Below, piece after piece: positions 40,797 through 48,032 of a stretch of DNA of 64,000 nt; positions within the stretch are counted from its first letter, which is position 1; the number at the start of each line of letters is the position of its first letter. Origin of the DNA: Paractinoplanes lichenicola (GTDB taxonomy: Bacteria > Actinomycetota > Actinomycetes > Mycobacteriales > Micromonosporaceae). The notes beneath the pieces are model-generated. The model ran no database searches. It was given only the letters and a program-made list of their open reading frames with translations, and had not been told where the DNA came from. The stretch spans positions 146,067-210,066 of the forward strand of contig NZ_JAENHO010000016.1 of the NCBI RefSeq assembly GCF_016785085.1. Reading direction: 5' to 3'. Made by a program: the position numbers and the translations under genes.

Positions 40797-41681
40797 TCAC
40801 GCCGACTTCTTGACGGCCTTCTTGGCGGGAGTGGCCTTCTTCGCAGCCGCCTTTTTCGCCGGAGCGGCCTTCTTCTTGGGGGCAGCGGCCGGGGCCTCTT
40901 CACCACGAGCCTTCTTGGCCCGCTCGACCGACGCCTTCAGCGCCGCCATCAGGTCGACCGCCGCCGCCGGGGCCTCCTCGGCCTCCTCCGGCTGCACGAT
41001 CTCGCGGCCCTCGACCTTGGCGTCGATGACCTCCTGCAGCGCGGCCCGGTAGTTGTCGGTGAATTCGTCGGCCTTGAAGCTGCCGGCCATCGAGTCGATC
41101 AGCGAGCTGGCCATCGCGAGCTCCGCGGGCCGGGTCTCGATGTCCTCGTCGAGGAAGCCGAAATCCGGCGTACGCACCTCGTCGGGCCAGAGCATCGTGT
41201 TGAGCACCAGCACGTCCTCGTGCACGCGCAGGGTGGCCAGCTGTTCCCGCTGCCGGATCGCGATCTTGACGATGGCGACCCGGTCGGCGTCCTGCAGCGC
41301 GTCCCGGAGCAGCACGTACGGCTTGGCCGCCTGCCCCTCGGGCTCGAGGTAATACGCCTTCGCGAACAGGATCGGATCGATGTCGTCGGCCGGCACGAAC
41401 TCCAGCACGTCGATCGCGCGGGACGTGGTCAGCGGCAGGTCGGAGAAGTCCTCGTCGGTCAGGATGACCATCTCGCCGCCGCCGATGTCGTACCCCTTGG
41501 CGATGTCGTCGTAGCTGACCACTTCGCCGTCGATCGAGCAGGTGCGCTGGTATTTGATCCGGCCGCCGTCGGTGCGGTGCACCTGGTGGAACCGGATGTC
41601 CTTCTCCTCGGTGGCCGAATACAGCTTCACCGCGATCGACACCAGCCCGAAGGAGACGGCACCCTTCCAGATCGCTCGCAT
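40797..41681 (-). CDS. ku: Non-homologous end joining protein Ku
   Basis: A 294-residue bacterial Ku: RAIWKGAVSFGLVSIAVKLYSATEEKDIRFHQVH at the start, the core ring (DFSDLPLTTSRAIDVLEFVP and ILFAKAYYLEPE) and a lysine/alanine-rich C-terminal tail (KKAAPAKKAAAKK). It encircles double-strand ends and recruits LigD. The ATG is preceded by GGGAGGCGAC, and a TATAGT-like -10 lies on its strand at 41703-41708. It is divergent from the ligD-type ligase and polymerase genes. Confidence 0.97.
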   Translation of the reverse strand: MRAIWKGAVSFGLVSIAVKLYSATEEKDIRFHQVHRTDGGRIKYQRTCSIDGEVVSYDDIAKGYDIGGGEMVILTDEDFSDLPLTTSRAIDVLEFVPADDIDPILFAKAYYLEPEGQAAKPYVLLRDALQDADRVAIVKIAIRQREQLATLRVHEDVLVLNTMLWPDEVRTPDFGFLDEDIETRPAELAMASSLIDSMAGSFKADEFTDNYRAALQEVIDAKVEGREIVQPEEAEEAPAAAVDLMAALKASVERAKKARGEEAPAAAPKKKAAPAKKAAAKKATPAKKAVKKSA

Positions 41682-41777
41682 GTCGCCTCCCGTGGGTCGA
41701 AAACTATAAAGCGCCTGATCAGAATCGCATCACTGAGACTCCTGCGTAAGGTGTTCGTCCCTGCCTATGGTGATCGG

Positions 41778-42728
41778 GTGCCCGGCGCGCCGCTGTCTCC
41801 CATGCTCGCGACCTCCGGCGCGCTGCCGGCCGGGCCGGGGTGGAGTTACGAGTTCAAGTGGGACGGGGTCCGGGTTCTCGCACTCTTCACCGAGGGGCCA
41901 CCCGCCCTGTTCGCGCGCTCCGGAGCGGTCGTCACGGCGGCGTACCCGGAGATCGCCGACCTGCGGCTGCCCGACGGCACGCTGCTCGACGGCGAGATGG
42001 TGGTGCTCAACGAGGCCGGGCGGCCGTCCTTCACGGCGCTGGCCGAGCGCATGCATGTCCGCGAGCGGCATCGGGCGGCTCGCTTGGCGGTGACCCTCCC
42101 GGTGACGTACATGATCTTTGACCTGCTCTTCTACGCCGGCGAGGACCTGACCGGCCTGCCGTATCGGGTGCGCCGGCGGCGGCTCGAGGAGCTGGGGCTG
42201 GCCGGGCCGCGCTGGATGGTGCCGCCCTCGTTCGGCGACGGGCCCGCGACGGCCGACGCGGCCCGCGAGAACAGCCTCGAGGGCGTGGTGGCGAAGCGGG
42301 AGGACTCGGTCTATCTGCCCGGGCTGCGCTCGCCCGACTGGGTCAAGGTCAAATTCGACCGTACGGGCGACTACGTGATCGGTGGCTGGCGAGCCGGGGT
42401 GCGCAAGCTCGGCGGGCTGCTCGTCGGCGTGCCGACCCCGGACGGGCTGGCCTTTCGCGGGCGGGTCGGCGGGGGCATCGGGGCGGCCGCCGAGCGGGAG
42501 CTGCTGGCCGCGCTCGGACCGCTGGTCCAGCCCAGGTCGCCGTTCGTGGCCGGCGCGGTGCCTCGCGAGGATTCCCGGGGCGCCCACTGGGTACGACCGG
42601 AGCTGGTCGTCGAGGTGCGCTACGGCAACCGGACGCCGGACGGGCGGTTGCGTTTCCCCAGGTTCCTGCGTTTGCGTTACGACAAGACTCCCAAGGAGTG
42701 CGTGGAGGAGGACGAGGATGGCCGGTAA
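41778..42728 (+). CDS. ATP-dependent DNA ligase (LigD ligase domain, stand-alone)
   Basis: A 316-residue ligase. The adenylation lysine lies in YEFKWDGVRVL near residue 31. Motif III is in LLDGEMVVL, motif IV in LEGVVAKRED and motif V in WVKVKFDRTGDYVIGGW. An OB-fold domain follows. GTG 41778 starts just before PMLATSG; a GTG nine codons upstream is possible. There is no polymerase or phosphoesterase part; the polymerase is encoded by the next gene, which it overlaps by 11 bases. It seals breaks held by Ku. Confidence 0.93.
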   Translation: MPGAPLSPMLATSGALPAGPGWSYEFKWDGVRVLALFTEGPPALFARSGAVVTAAYPEIADLRLPDGTLLDGEMVVLNEAGRPSFTALAERMHVRERHRAARLAVTLPVTYMIFDLLFYAGEDLTGLPYRVRRRRLEELGLAGPRWMVPPSFGDGPATADAARENSLEGVVAKREDSVYLPGLRSPDWVKVKFDRTGDYVIGGWRAGVRKLGGLLVGVPTPDGLAFRGRVGGGIGAAAERELLAALGPLVQPRSPFVAGAVPREDSRGAHWVRPELVVEVRYGNRTPDGRLRFPRFLRLRYDKTPKECVEEDEDGR

Positions 42729-43623
42729 CCGGCTGCCCGTCACGATCGACGGGCGCGACCTCGAGCTGTCCAACCTCGACAAGGTGATGTACCCCGCCGC
42801 GGGCTTCACCAAGGGCGAGGTCATCGACTACTACACGCGGATCGCGCCGGTCATGCTGCCGCATCTGGCCGAGCGCGCGGTGACCCGCATCCGCTATCCC
42901 AACGGCGTCGACGGCATGCACTTCTTCGAGAAGAACAAGCCGGGCGGCACCCCGGGCTGGGTGCGGCTCGAGACGCTGCCCGTGCCGGGGTCGACCAAGA
43001 GCCGCGAGACGATCGACTTCGTGGTCGTCGATGACCTGCCCACGCTGGTCTGGCTGGCCAACCTGGCCGCGCTCGAGCTGCACACCCCGCAGTGGCGGAT
43101 CGGCGAGCACCCCGACCTGCTGGTGGTCGACCTCGATCCGGGCGCGCCGGCCGGGCTCCGGGAGTGCAGCGCGGTCGCGGTGCTGATGCGCGATCGGCTG
43201 GCCGAGGACGGCGTGGCCGCGTATCCGAAGACCTCCGGCAAGAAGGGCATGCAACTGTGCTGCCCGATCTCGGGGACCCAAGATTCGGAAACCGTTTCCC
43301 TGTACGCGAAGAGGGTCGCCGACGAGCTGGCGTCGATGGTGCCCGGTTCGATCACGGCGAAGATGGCCAAGGCCGTACGCCCGGGAAAGATCTTCATCGA
43401 CTGGAGTCAGAACAACGGCGCCAAGACCACGGTGACGCCGTATTCGCTGCGGGCGCAGGCGACTCCGACCGCTTCGACCCCGCTGACCTGGGACGAGGTG
43501 GAGGCGGTGGCAACCGGGGCCGAGGAGCCCCACCACTACACGGCGGCCGAGGTGCTCGATCGCATCGAGGCGCACGGCGATCTGATGGAACCACTGCTCA
43601 CCCCGGGCCCCGCACTACCCTGA
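42718..43623 (+). CDS. LigD-type polymerase/primase (stand-alone)
   Basis: A 301-residue archaeo-eukaryotic primase-type NHEJ polymerase. Key parts are LSNLDKVMYPAAGFTKGEVIDYY, the catalytic DxD in LLVVDLDPG, SGKKGMQL in the motif II region, and FIDWSQNNGAKTTVTPYSLRA. In the motif II region the usual SGxKGLH has Q for H, a substitution common in actinobacterial homologues. It adds nucleotides at broken ends. The ATG overlaps the end of the ligase gene. With ku this forms a split LigD system. Confidence 0.93.
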   Translation: MAGNRLPVTIDGRDLELSNLDKVMYPAAGFTKGEVIDYYTRIAPVMLPHLAERAVTRIRYPNGVDGMHFFEKNKPGGTPGWVRLETLPVPGSTKSRETIDFVVVDDLPTLVWLANLAALELHTPQWRIGEHPDLLVVDLDPGAPAGLRECSAVAVLMRDRLAEDGVAAYPKTSGKKGMQLCCPISGTQDSETVSLYAKRVADELASMVPGSITAKMAKAVRPGKIFIDWSQNNGAKTTVTPYSLRAQATPTASTPLTWDEVEAVATGAEEPHHYTAAEVLDRIEAHGDLMEPLLTPGPALP

Positions 43624-43643
43624 TATTGATCTATATTGCCGCC

Positions 43644-44765
43644 GTGAAAAGGGTGGCCGTAATGGCGGCGGTTCTGGTTTCCGTATTGGCGATGGGCTCG
43701 ACGCCCGTGCGGGCGGCCGAAGTGGTGACGTACACCCTTTCGCCCGCGTCGGGGGCGATCGTGCACGGGGTCACCGAGCTGACCTTCACCGACGTCTCCG
43801 CGAACGTCGCCGAGATCGCGATGTATGACAAGGTGCTCGGCACGCAGCTGAGCCGGGCTACCGGCGCGCCGTGGACCTTTTCGTGGGACACCGTCGCGCA
43901 GCAGGGGGTCGCGTTCCGCGTCGTCGACGCTGACGGCCGCGGGATCTGGGTCACCCGGACCTATCGGGTCGACAACTCCGGCCCGGGCGTCTCGGTCGAC
44001 TACGGCGACAGCAAGATCGGTGTCGTGCCGAAGGGCCGGAACTTCGTCACGCTGCGGACGTCGGACATCTCCCCGGTCAGCCGGGTCGAGTTCTGGATCG
44101 GCGGCGTGCAGCAGGCCTCCGGTCAGTCCTTCTTCTACGACTTCGGGCCGAAGAGCACGGTCGTGAGCGGCGAGTTCCGGGCCTGGGACGCGCTCGGCAA
44201 CGCGTCGCGGACCCCGGTGACGTTCTGGGTCGACGGCGACGGCCCCAAGCTGGTGTCGATGACTCCGGCGTCGCTCGCCCTCGTACGGGGGACCCGGATC
44301 AGGAGCACGGTGGTGGCGGCCGACCGCAGCGGCGTGCAGTGGGTCACGCTGGACAACGGGACGGGCAGCATCCACAAGACGCCGTACACCGACTCGGTGG
44401 CGGCCGGCAAGGACGGCCCGAAGGTGCTGACCTGGCGTCTGGTCGACGACTACACGCAGACGTCGACCGTCCGGCGCACGGTCATCGTGGACAACACCCG
44501 GCCCTCGCTCAAGGTCACCAAGGCGCCGGCGAACAAGGCCAAGGTCAAGGGCACGGTCAAGGTGTCGGTGGCGGCCAACGACCGCTACGGCGTGGCCCGG
44601 GTCGAGCTGATCGTCAACGGCAAGGTGGTCGCCCGCGACACCACGGCCGCGTACGCCTTCTCGGTCAACACCGCCAAGCACGGCAAGACGATCAAGGTCG
44701 CCGTGCGCGCGTACGACCGGGCCGGCAACGCCACCACGACGGCCACCCGCACCTGGCGTCGCTAG
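43644..44765 (+). CDS. Secreted protein with Ig-like domains
   Basis: A 373-residue exported protein. A signal peptide covers residues 1-25 (VAVMAAVLVSVLAMGS...RAAE). Four to five repeats of a bacterial Ig-like fold follow, recognisable by WTFSWDT, RAWDALGNAS, LTWRLVDD and VAVRAYDRAGNAT. The last repeat contains a VKGTVKVSVAANDRYGV stretch. Such proteins often mediate surface binding. The start GTG has little room for a ribosome site and a TATATT sequence lies close upstream, so translation may be near-leaderless. Confidence 0.78.
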   Translation: MKRVAVMAAVLVSVLAMGSTPVRAAEVVTYTLSPASGAIVHGVTELTFTDVSANVAEIAMYDKVLGTQLSRATGAPWTFSWDTVAQQGVAFRVVDADGRGIWVTRTYRVDNSGPGVSVDYGDSKIGVVPKGRNFVTLRTSDISPVSRVEFWIGGVQQASGQSFFYDFGPKSTVVSGEFRAWDALGNASRTPVTFWVDGDGPKLVSMTPASLALVRGTRIRSTVVAADRSGVQWVTLDNGTGSIHKTPYTDSVAAGKDGPKVLTWRLVDDYTQTSTVRRTVIVDNTRPSLKVTKAPANKAKVKGTVKVSVAANDRYGVARVELIVNGKVVARDTTAAYAFSVNTAKHGKTIKVAVRAYDRAGNATTTATRTWRR

Positions 44766-44784
44766 GGCCTGACCTTCTCTTTGT

Positions 44785-44812
44785 GGACCTACCTTGCGTC
44801 GCAAGGTACTGT
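44785..44812 (+). promoter_or_regulatory. PadR promoter with 19-bp operator
   Basis: TACCTTGCGTCGCAAGGTA (44790-44808) is a perfect 9-1-9 inverted repeat. It lies between TGGACC (44785-44790) and TACTGT (44807-44812), i.e. across the promoter spacer, and the start ATG follows at 44820. The position predicts autorepression by the PadR product. Confidence 0.75.
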
Positions 44813-44819
44813 GTGGCGC

Positions 44820-45164
44820 ATGGCAGATGTCTCGCAGTTGTCGACGAGTCTGCGCCGCGGCACCCTCGAGTTCTGCGTCCTGTCGTTGGTCGAGCTCGAA
44901 GACAGGTATGGCAACGAGATCGTCCGGCGGCTGGGCGAGGAGCCCAATCTGGCCGCTGGCGAGGGCACGATCTATCCGCTGCTCTCGCGTTTGCGCCGGT
45001 CGGGTTGGCTGGAGAGCAAATGGGTCGAGTCGCCGAGCGGGCCGCCGCGGCGCTACTACGGATTGACCTCGGACGGGCGTTCCGCGCTCGCCCACTTCCG
45101 CACCGAATGGGTGTCGTTTCGGCAGACCGTCGACCGTCTCGTGGGAACCGGTGAGGCAGCATGA
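44820..45164 (+). CDS. PadR-family transcriptional regulator
   Basis: A 114-residue winged-helix repressor: LRRGTLEFCVLSLVELEDRYGNEIVRRLGEEP, AGEGTIYPLLSRLRRSGWLESKW and GPPRRYYGLTSDGRSAL, all PadR signatures. ATG 44820 is only about eight bases after the -10 element, so the mRNA is likely leaderless. The perfect operator across the promoter implies autoregulation. It is coupled by ATGA to a HAAS-domain gene; PadR-HAAS pairs are common and sense envelope or multidrug stress. Confidence 0.93.
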   Translation: MADVSQLSTSLRRGTLEFCVLSLVELEDRYGNEIVRRLGEEPNLAAGEGTIYPLLSRLRRSGWLESKWVESPSGPPRRYYGLTSDGRSALAHFRTEWVSFRQTVDRLVGTGEAA

Positions 45165-45574
45165 AGACCAGGCAGAACGATGTCGTCGCGGAATACCTGG
45201 GCGAGATCGACCAACGGCTGGCCGGGATCCCGGTGTTGCAGCGGCGCGAGCTGCTGGCCGACCTCGAGGCGCACATCGCCGCCGAGCGGGCCGAGCGCAA
45301 CCTGGCCAGCGAGGGCGAGCTGATCGAGGTGCTCGAGCGGCTGGGCAGCCCCGAAGTGGTGGCCGCGGCCGCCCACGAGGAGGCCGGCACCCGTCCGAAG
45401 CCGCCCGCCCCGCCGCACCGCCGGCTCTGGCCGTGGTTCGCGGGGGCCGCCGCCGTGCTCGTCGTGCTGGTCGTGTGTTCCTTCTTCCTGTTCTTCGCCC
45501 AAAGCTCGAGTAATGAGCAAGCCCCGGCCGAACCCGCGGTCACCGCGCCGCCTGCGGTCGAGCCGACGAGCTAG
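45161..45574 (+). CDS. HAAS (DUF1700) domain membrane protein
   Basis: A 137-residue protein. The HAAS segment (VAEYLGEIDQRLAGIPVLQRRELLADLEAHI) covers residues 8-40 and is followed by a helix and one transmembrane segment (AGAAAVLVVLVVCSFFLFF) near 93-111. The protein ends in a proline-rich tail. It overlaps the PadR gene by four bases and its stop overlaps the convergent gene by three bases. It is probably the cognate membrane partner or target of the PadR regulator. Confidence 0.85.
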   Translation: MKTRQNDVVAEYLGEIDQRLAGIPVLQRRELLADLEAHIAAERAERNLASEGELIEVLERLGSPEVVAAAAHEEAGTRPKPPAPPHRRLWPWFAGAAAVLVVLVVCSFFLFFAQSSSNEQAPAEPAVTAPPAVEPTS

Positions 45575-46194
45575 CCGATCCGGGCGACCAGTTGCGTGGC
45601 GCCCTCACCGCTCAGCTCGGGCGCCGCGATCCGGCGGCCGGTGCAGACCAGCAGCAGCGCGCTGATCGGTCCGCGCACCTCGGGCCCACCCCCGTACGAC
45701 CAGTCGGTGTCGGTGGCCACCAGCCGGAACCCCGCGACCTTGCGGGTCGCCGGCAACGGGGGTGGCCAGCGCATCGTCAGCACCCGGGTGGCCGCGAGCG
45801 CCGCGGCCGCGGGCGGCATGTCATGGGTGCGGCCGAGCGGGCGGGCGATGTCCTGCGTGTGCACCAGCAGGTCGGTCAGGGTCTCCAGCCGCGAGACGCC
45901 TGTGGAGCCCCTGCGGTTGTTCGCTGTCGCCCTGAGCTCGGCCACGATGCGCTCGGGCGGCTTGCTCGCGGCGAGCCGCTTGGCCACGTGGTGGTTGGTG
46001 CGGTCGATGCTGCCCTGCCACTGCCGCAGGATGCCGAACAACCCGGCCAGGCTGACCTGTTGCAGCGTCATGTGCGCCGCGACGTCGTGAACCGTCCAGT
46101 CGGCGCAGAGCGATGGGTGTTCCCACTCGTCGGGCGAGAGCGAGGCGAGCAGGTCGGTCAGGGCCACCCGCTCGGCGATGATGACGTCCCACAC
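45571..46194 (-). CDS. Maleylpyruvate isomerase/DinB-like protein (TIGR03083 type)
   Basis: A 207-residue four-helix protein. Its DinB-fold histidines are visible in DWTVHDVAAHMTLQQ and LLVHTQDIARPLG, which probably bind a divalent metal. Members of the mycothiol-dependent maleylpyruvate isomerase superfamily share this pattern. No specific substrate can be assigned. GTG 46194 begins the conserved part (VWDVIIAERVALTDLLASL). Confidence 0.85.
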   Translation of the reverse strand: MWDVIIAERVALTDLLASLSPDEWEHPSLCADWTVHDVAAHMTLQQVSLAGLFGILRQWQGSIDRTNHHVAKRLAASKPPERIVAELRATANNRRGSTGVSRLETLTDLLVHTQDIARPLGRTHDMPPAAAALAATRVLTMRWPPPLPATRKVAGFRLVATDTDWSYGGGPEVRGPISALLLVCTGRRIAAPELSGEGATQLVARIG

Positions 46195-46253
46195 GAACCG
46201 GAACGTACGGCCGGGGTGTTCAAGAGCACTACGGCCGTACGTTCCGAATGTCC

Positions 46254-47915
46254 TCAGTCGATCTGGGGGAGGGCCGGGCCGAGGATGTCGTCGGCGTCGA
46301 CGATCGTGTAGGCGTAGCCCTGCTCGGCCAGGAAGCGCTGCCGGTGGGCGGCGTACTCGGTGTCGATCGTGTCGCGCGAGACGACCGTGTAGAAGTGGGC
46401 CTGGCGGCCGTCGCCCTTGGGTCGCAGCACCCGGCCGAGCCGCTGGGCCTCCTCCTGCCGCGAGCCGAAGGTGCCGGAGACCTGGATGGCCACCGCCGCC
46501 TCGGGCAGGTCGATCGAGAAGTTGCCGACCTTCGAGAGCACCAGGGTGCGCAGCTCGCCGCTGCGGAACGCGTCGAACAGCCGCTCGCGCTCCTTGTTGG
46601 TCGTCGAGCCCTGGATGATCGGCGCGTCGAGATATTCGCCCAGCTGGTGCAGCTGGTCGATGTAGGCCCCGATGACCAGCACCTGCTCGTCGGGGTGCTT
46701 CTCGACCAGGGCCCGGACGACCGGCAGCTTGGTGCGCGCGGTGGCGGCGACCCGGTAGCGCTCCTCGGCCTCGGTCACCGCGTACGCCATCCGTTCGGCG
46801 TCGGTCAGCGTGACCCGCACCTCGACGCACTCGGCGGGCGCGATCCAGCCCTGCGACTCGATGTCCTTCCACGGCGCGTCGTAGCGCTTGGGGCCGATCA
46901 GCGAGAACACGTCGCCCTCGCGGCCGTCCTCGCGCACGAGGGTGGCGGTCAGCCCGAGCCGGCGCCGGGCCTGCAGGTCGGCCGTGAACCGGAAGATCGG
47001 CGCGGGCAGCAGGTGCACCTCGTCATAGATGACCAGGCCCCAGTCGCGCGCGCCGAACAGGTCGAGATGCGTGAACGCGCCGCCGCGGCGGGACGTGAGC
47101 ACCTGATAGGTCGCGATGGTGACCGCGCGGATCTCCTTGCGCTCGCCCGAGTATTCGCCGATCTCCTCCTCGGTCAGCGACGTGCGGGCGATCAGCTCGC
47201 GCTTCCACTGCCGCCCGGCGACCGTGTTGGTCACCAGGATCAGCGTCGTGGCCTTGGCCGTGGCCATCGCGGCCGCGCCGACCAGCGTCTTGCCGGCGCC
47301 GCAGGGCAGCACCACTACGCCCGAGCCGCCCGCCCAGAAGCCGTCGACCGCCTCCTGCTGGTAGGAGCGCAGGGTCCAGCCGTCCTCGGCCAGGTTGATC
47401 TCGTGGGCCTCGCCGTCGACGTAACCCGCGAGGTCTTCGGCGGGCCAGCCGAGCTTGAGCAGCGCCTGCTTGAGGCGGCCGCGCTCGGACGGGTGGACCG
47501 CGATGGTCTCGTCATCGATCTTGGCGCCGAGCATGCCGGCCAGCTTCTTGGACTTCGCCACCTCGATCAGCACGATCTTGTCGAGGCCGCGCAGCACCAG
47601 CCCGTGGCTCGGGTCGTTGACCAGCTGCAACCGGCCGTACCGATCCATCGTCTCGGCCACGTCGACCAGCAGCGCGTGGGGCACCGGATACCGCGAGTAT
47701 TTGATCAGCGAGTCGACGACGCTCTCGGCGTCGTGGCCCGCGGCCCGGGCGTTCCACAGGCCGAGCGGGGTCAGCCTGTACGTGTGCACGTGCTCCGGCG
47801 ACCGTTCCAGCTCGGCGAACGGGGCGATCGCCATCCGGCACGCCTGCGCGTCCGGGTGGTCCACCTCCAGCAGAAGAGTCTTGTCGGACTGGACGATCAG
47901 AGGTCCGCCGCTCAC
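46254..47915 (-). CDS. DNA repair helicase XPB
   Basis: A 553-residue SF2 helicase. An N-terminal damage-recognition-like domain precedes Walker A (LPCGAGKTL), the DEVH box (IYDEVHLLP) and the RED motif (TLVREDGREGD) characteristic of XPB. The second RecA domain has VLSKVGNFSIDLPEA and QRLGRVLRP. Bacterial XPB proteins act in DNA repair and can work with Bax1-like nucleases, though no such gene is visible. GTG 47915 is the start. Upstream on the same strand is the helicase-associated protein gene. Confidence 0.95.
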   Translation of the reverse strand: MSGGPLIVQSDKTLLLEVDHPDAQACRMAIAPFAELERSPEHVHTYRLTPLGLWNARAAGHDAESVVDSLIKYSRYPVPHALLVDVAETMDRYGRLQLVNDPSHGLVLRGLDKIVLIEVAKSKKLAGMLGAKIDDETIAVHPSERGRLKQALLKLGWPAEDLAGYVDGEAHEINLAEDGWTLRSYQQEAVDGFWAGGSGVVVLPCGAGKTLVGAAAMATAKATTLILVTNTVAGRQWKRELIARTSLTEEEIGEYSGERKEIRAVTIATYQVLTSRRGGAFTHLDLFGARDWGLVIYDEVHLLPAPIFRFTADLQARRRLGLTATLVREDGREGDVFSLIGPKRYDAPWKDIESQGWIAPAECVEVRVTLTDAERMAYAVTEAEERYRVAATARTKLPVVRALVEKHPDEQVLVIGAYIDQLHQLGEYLDAPIIQGSTTNKERERLFDAFRSGELRTLVLSKVGNFSIDLPEAAVAIQVSGTFGSRQEEAQRLGRVLRPKGDGRQAHFYTVVSRDTIDTEYAAHRQRFLAEQGYAYTIVDADDILGPALPQID

Positions 47916-48002
47916 TGAGACACCCTTCGAAGAGCTCTAACCGACCCTCCAGTCTGACACGGAAACCGGGCAACCTTCCGGCCCCGGCGCTCGTTGATCA
48001 AG

Positions 48003-48032
48003 AGGCCGCACGCGTACGGGGGCGTGCGGCCT
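48003..48032 (-). terminator. Terminator after the helicase-associated gene
   Basis: A perfect 11-bp stem, 48003-48013 with 48022-48032, loop GTACGGGG, overlapping the stop codon of the minus-strand gene. It suggests that XPB, 87 bases beyond it, has its own promoter. Confidence 0.8.
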
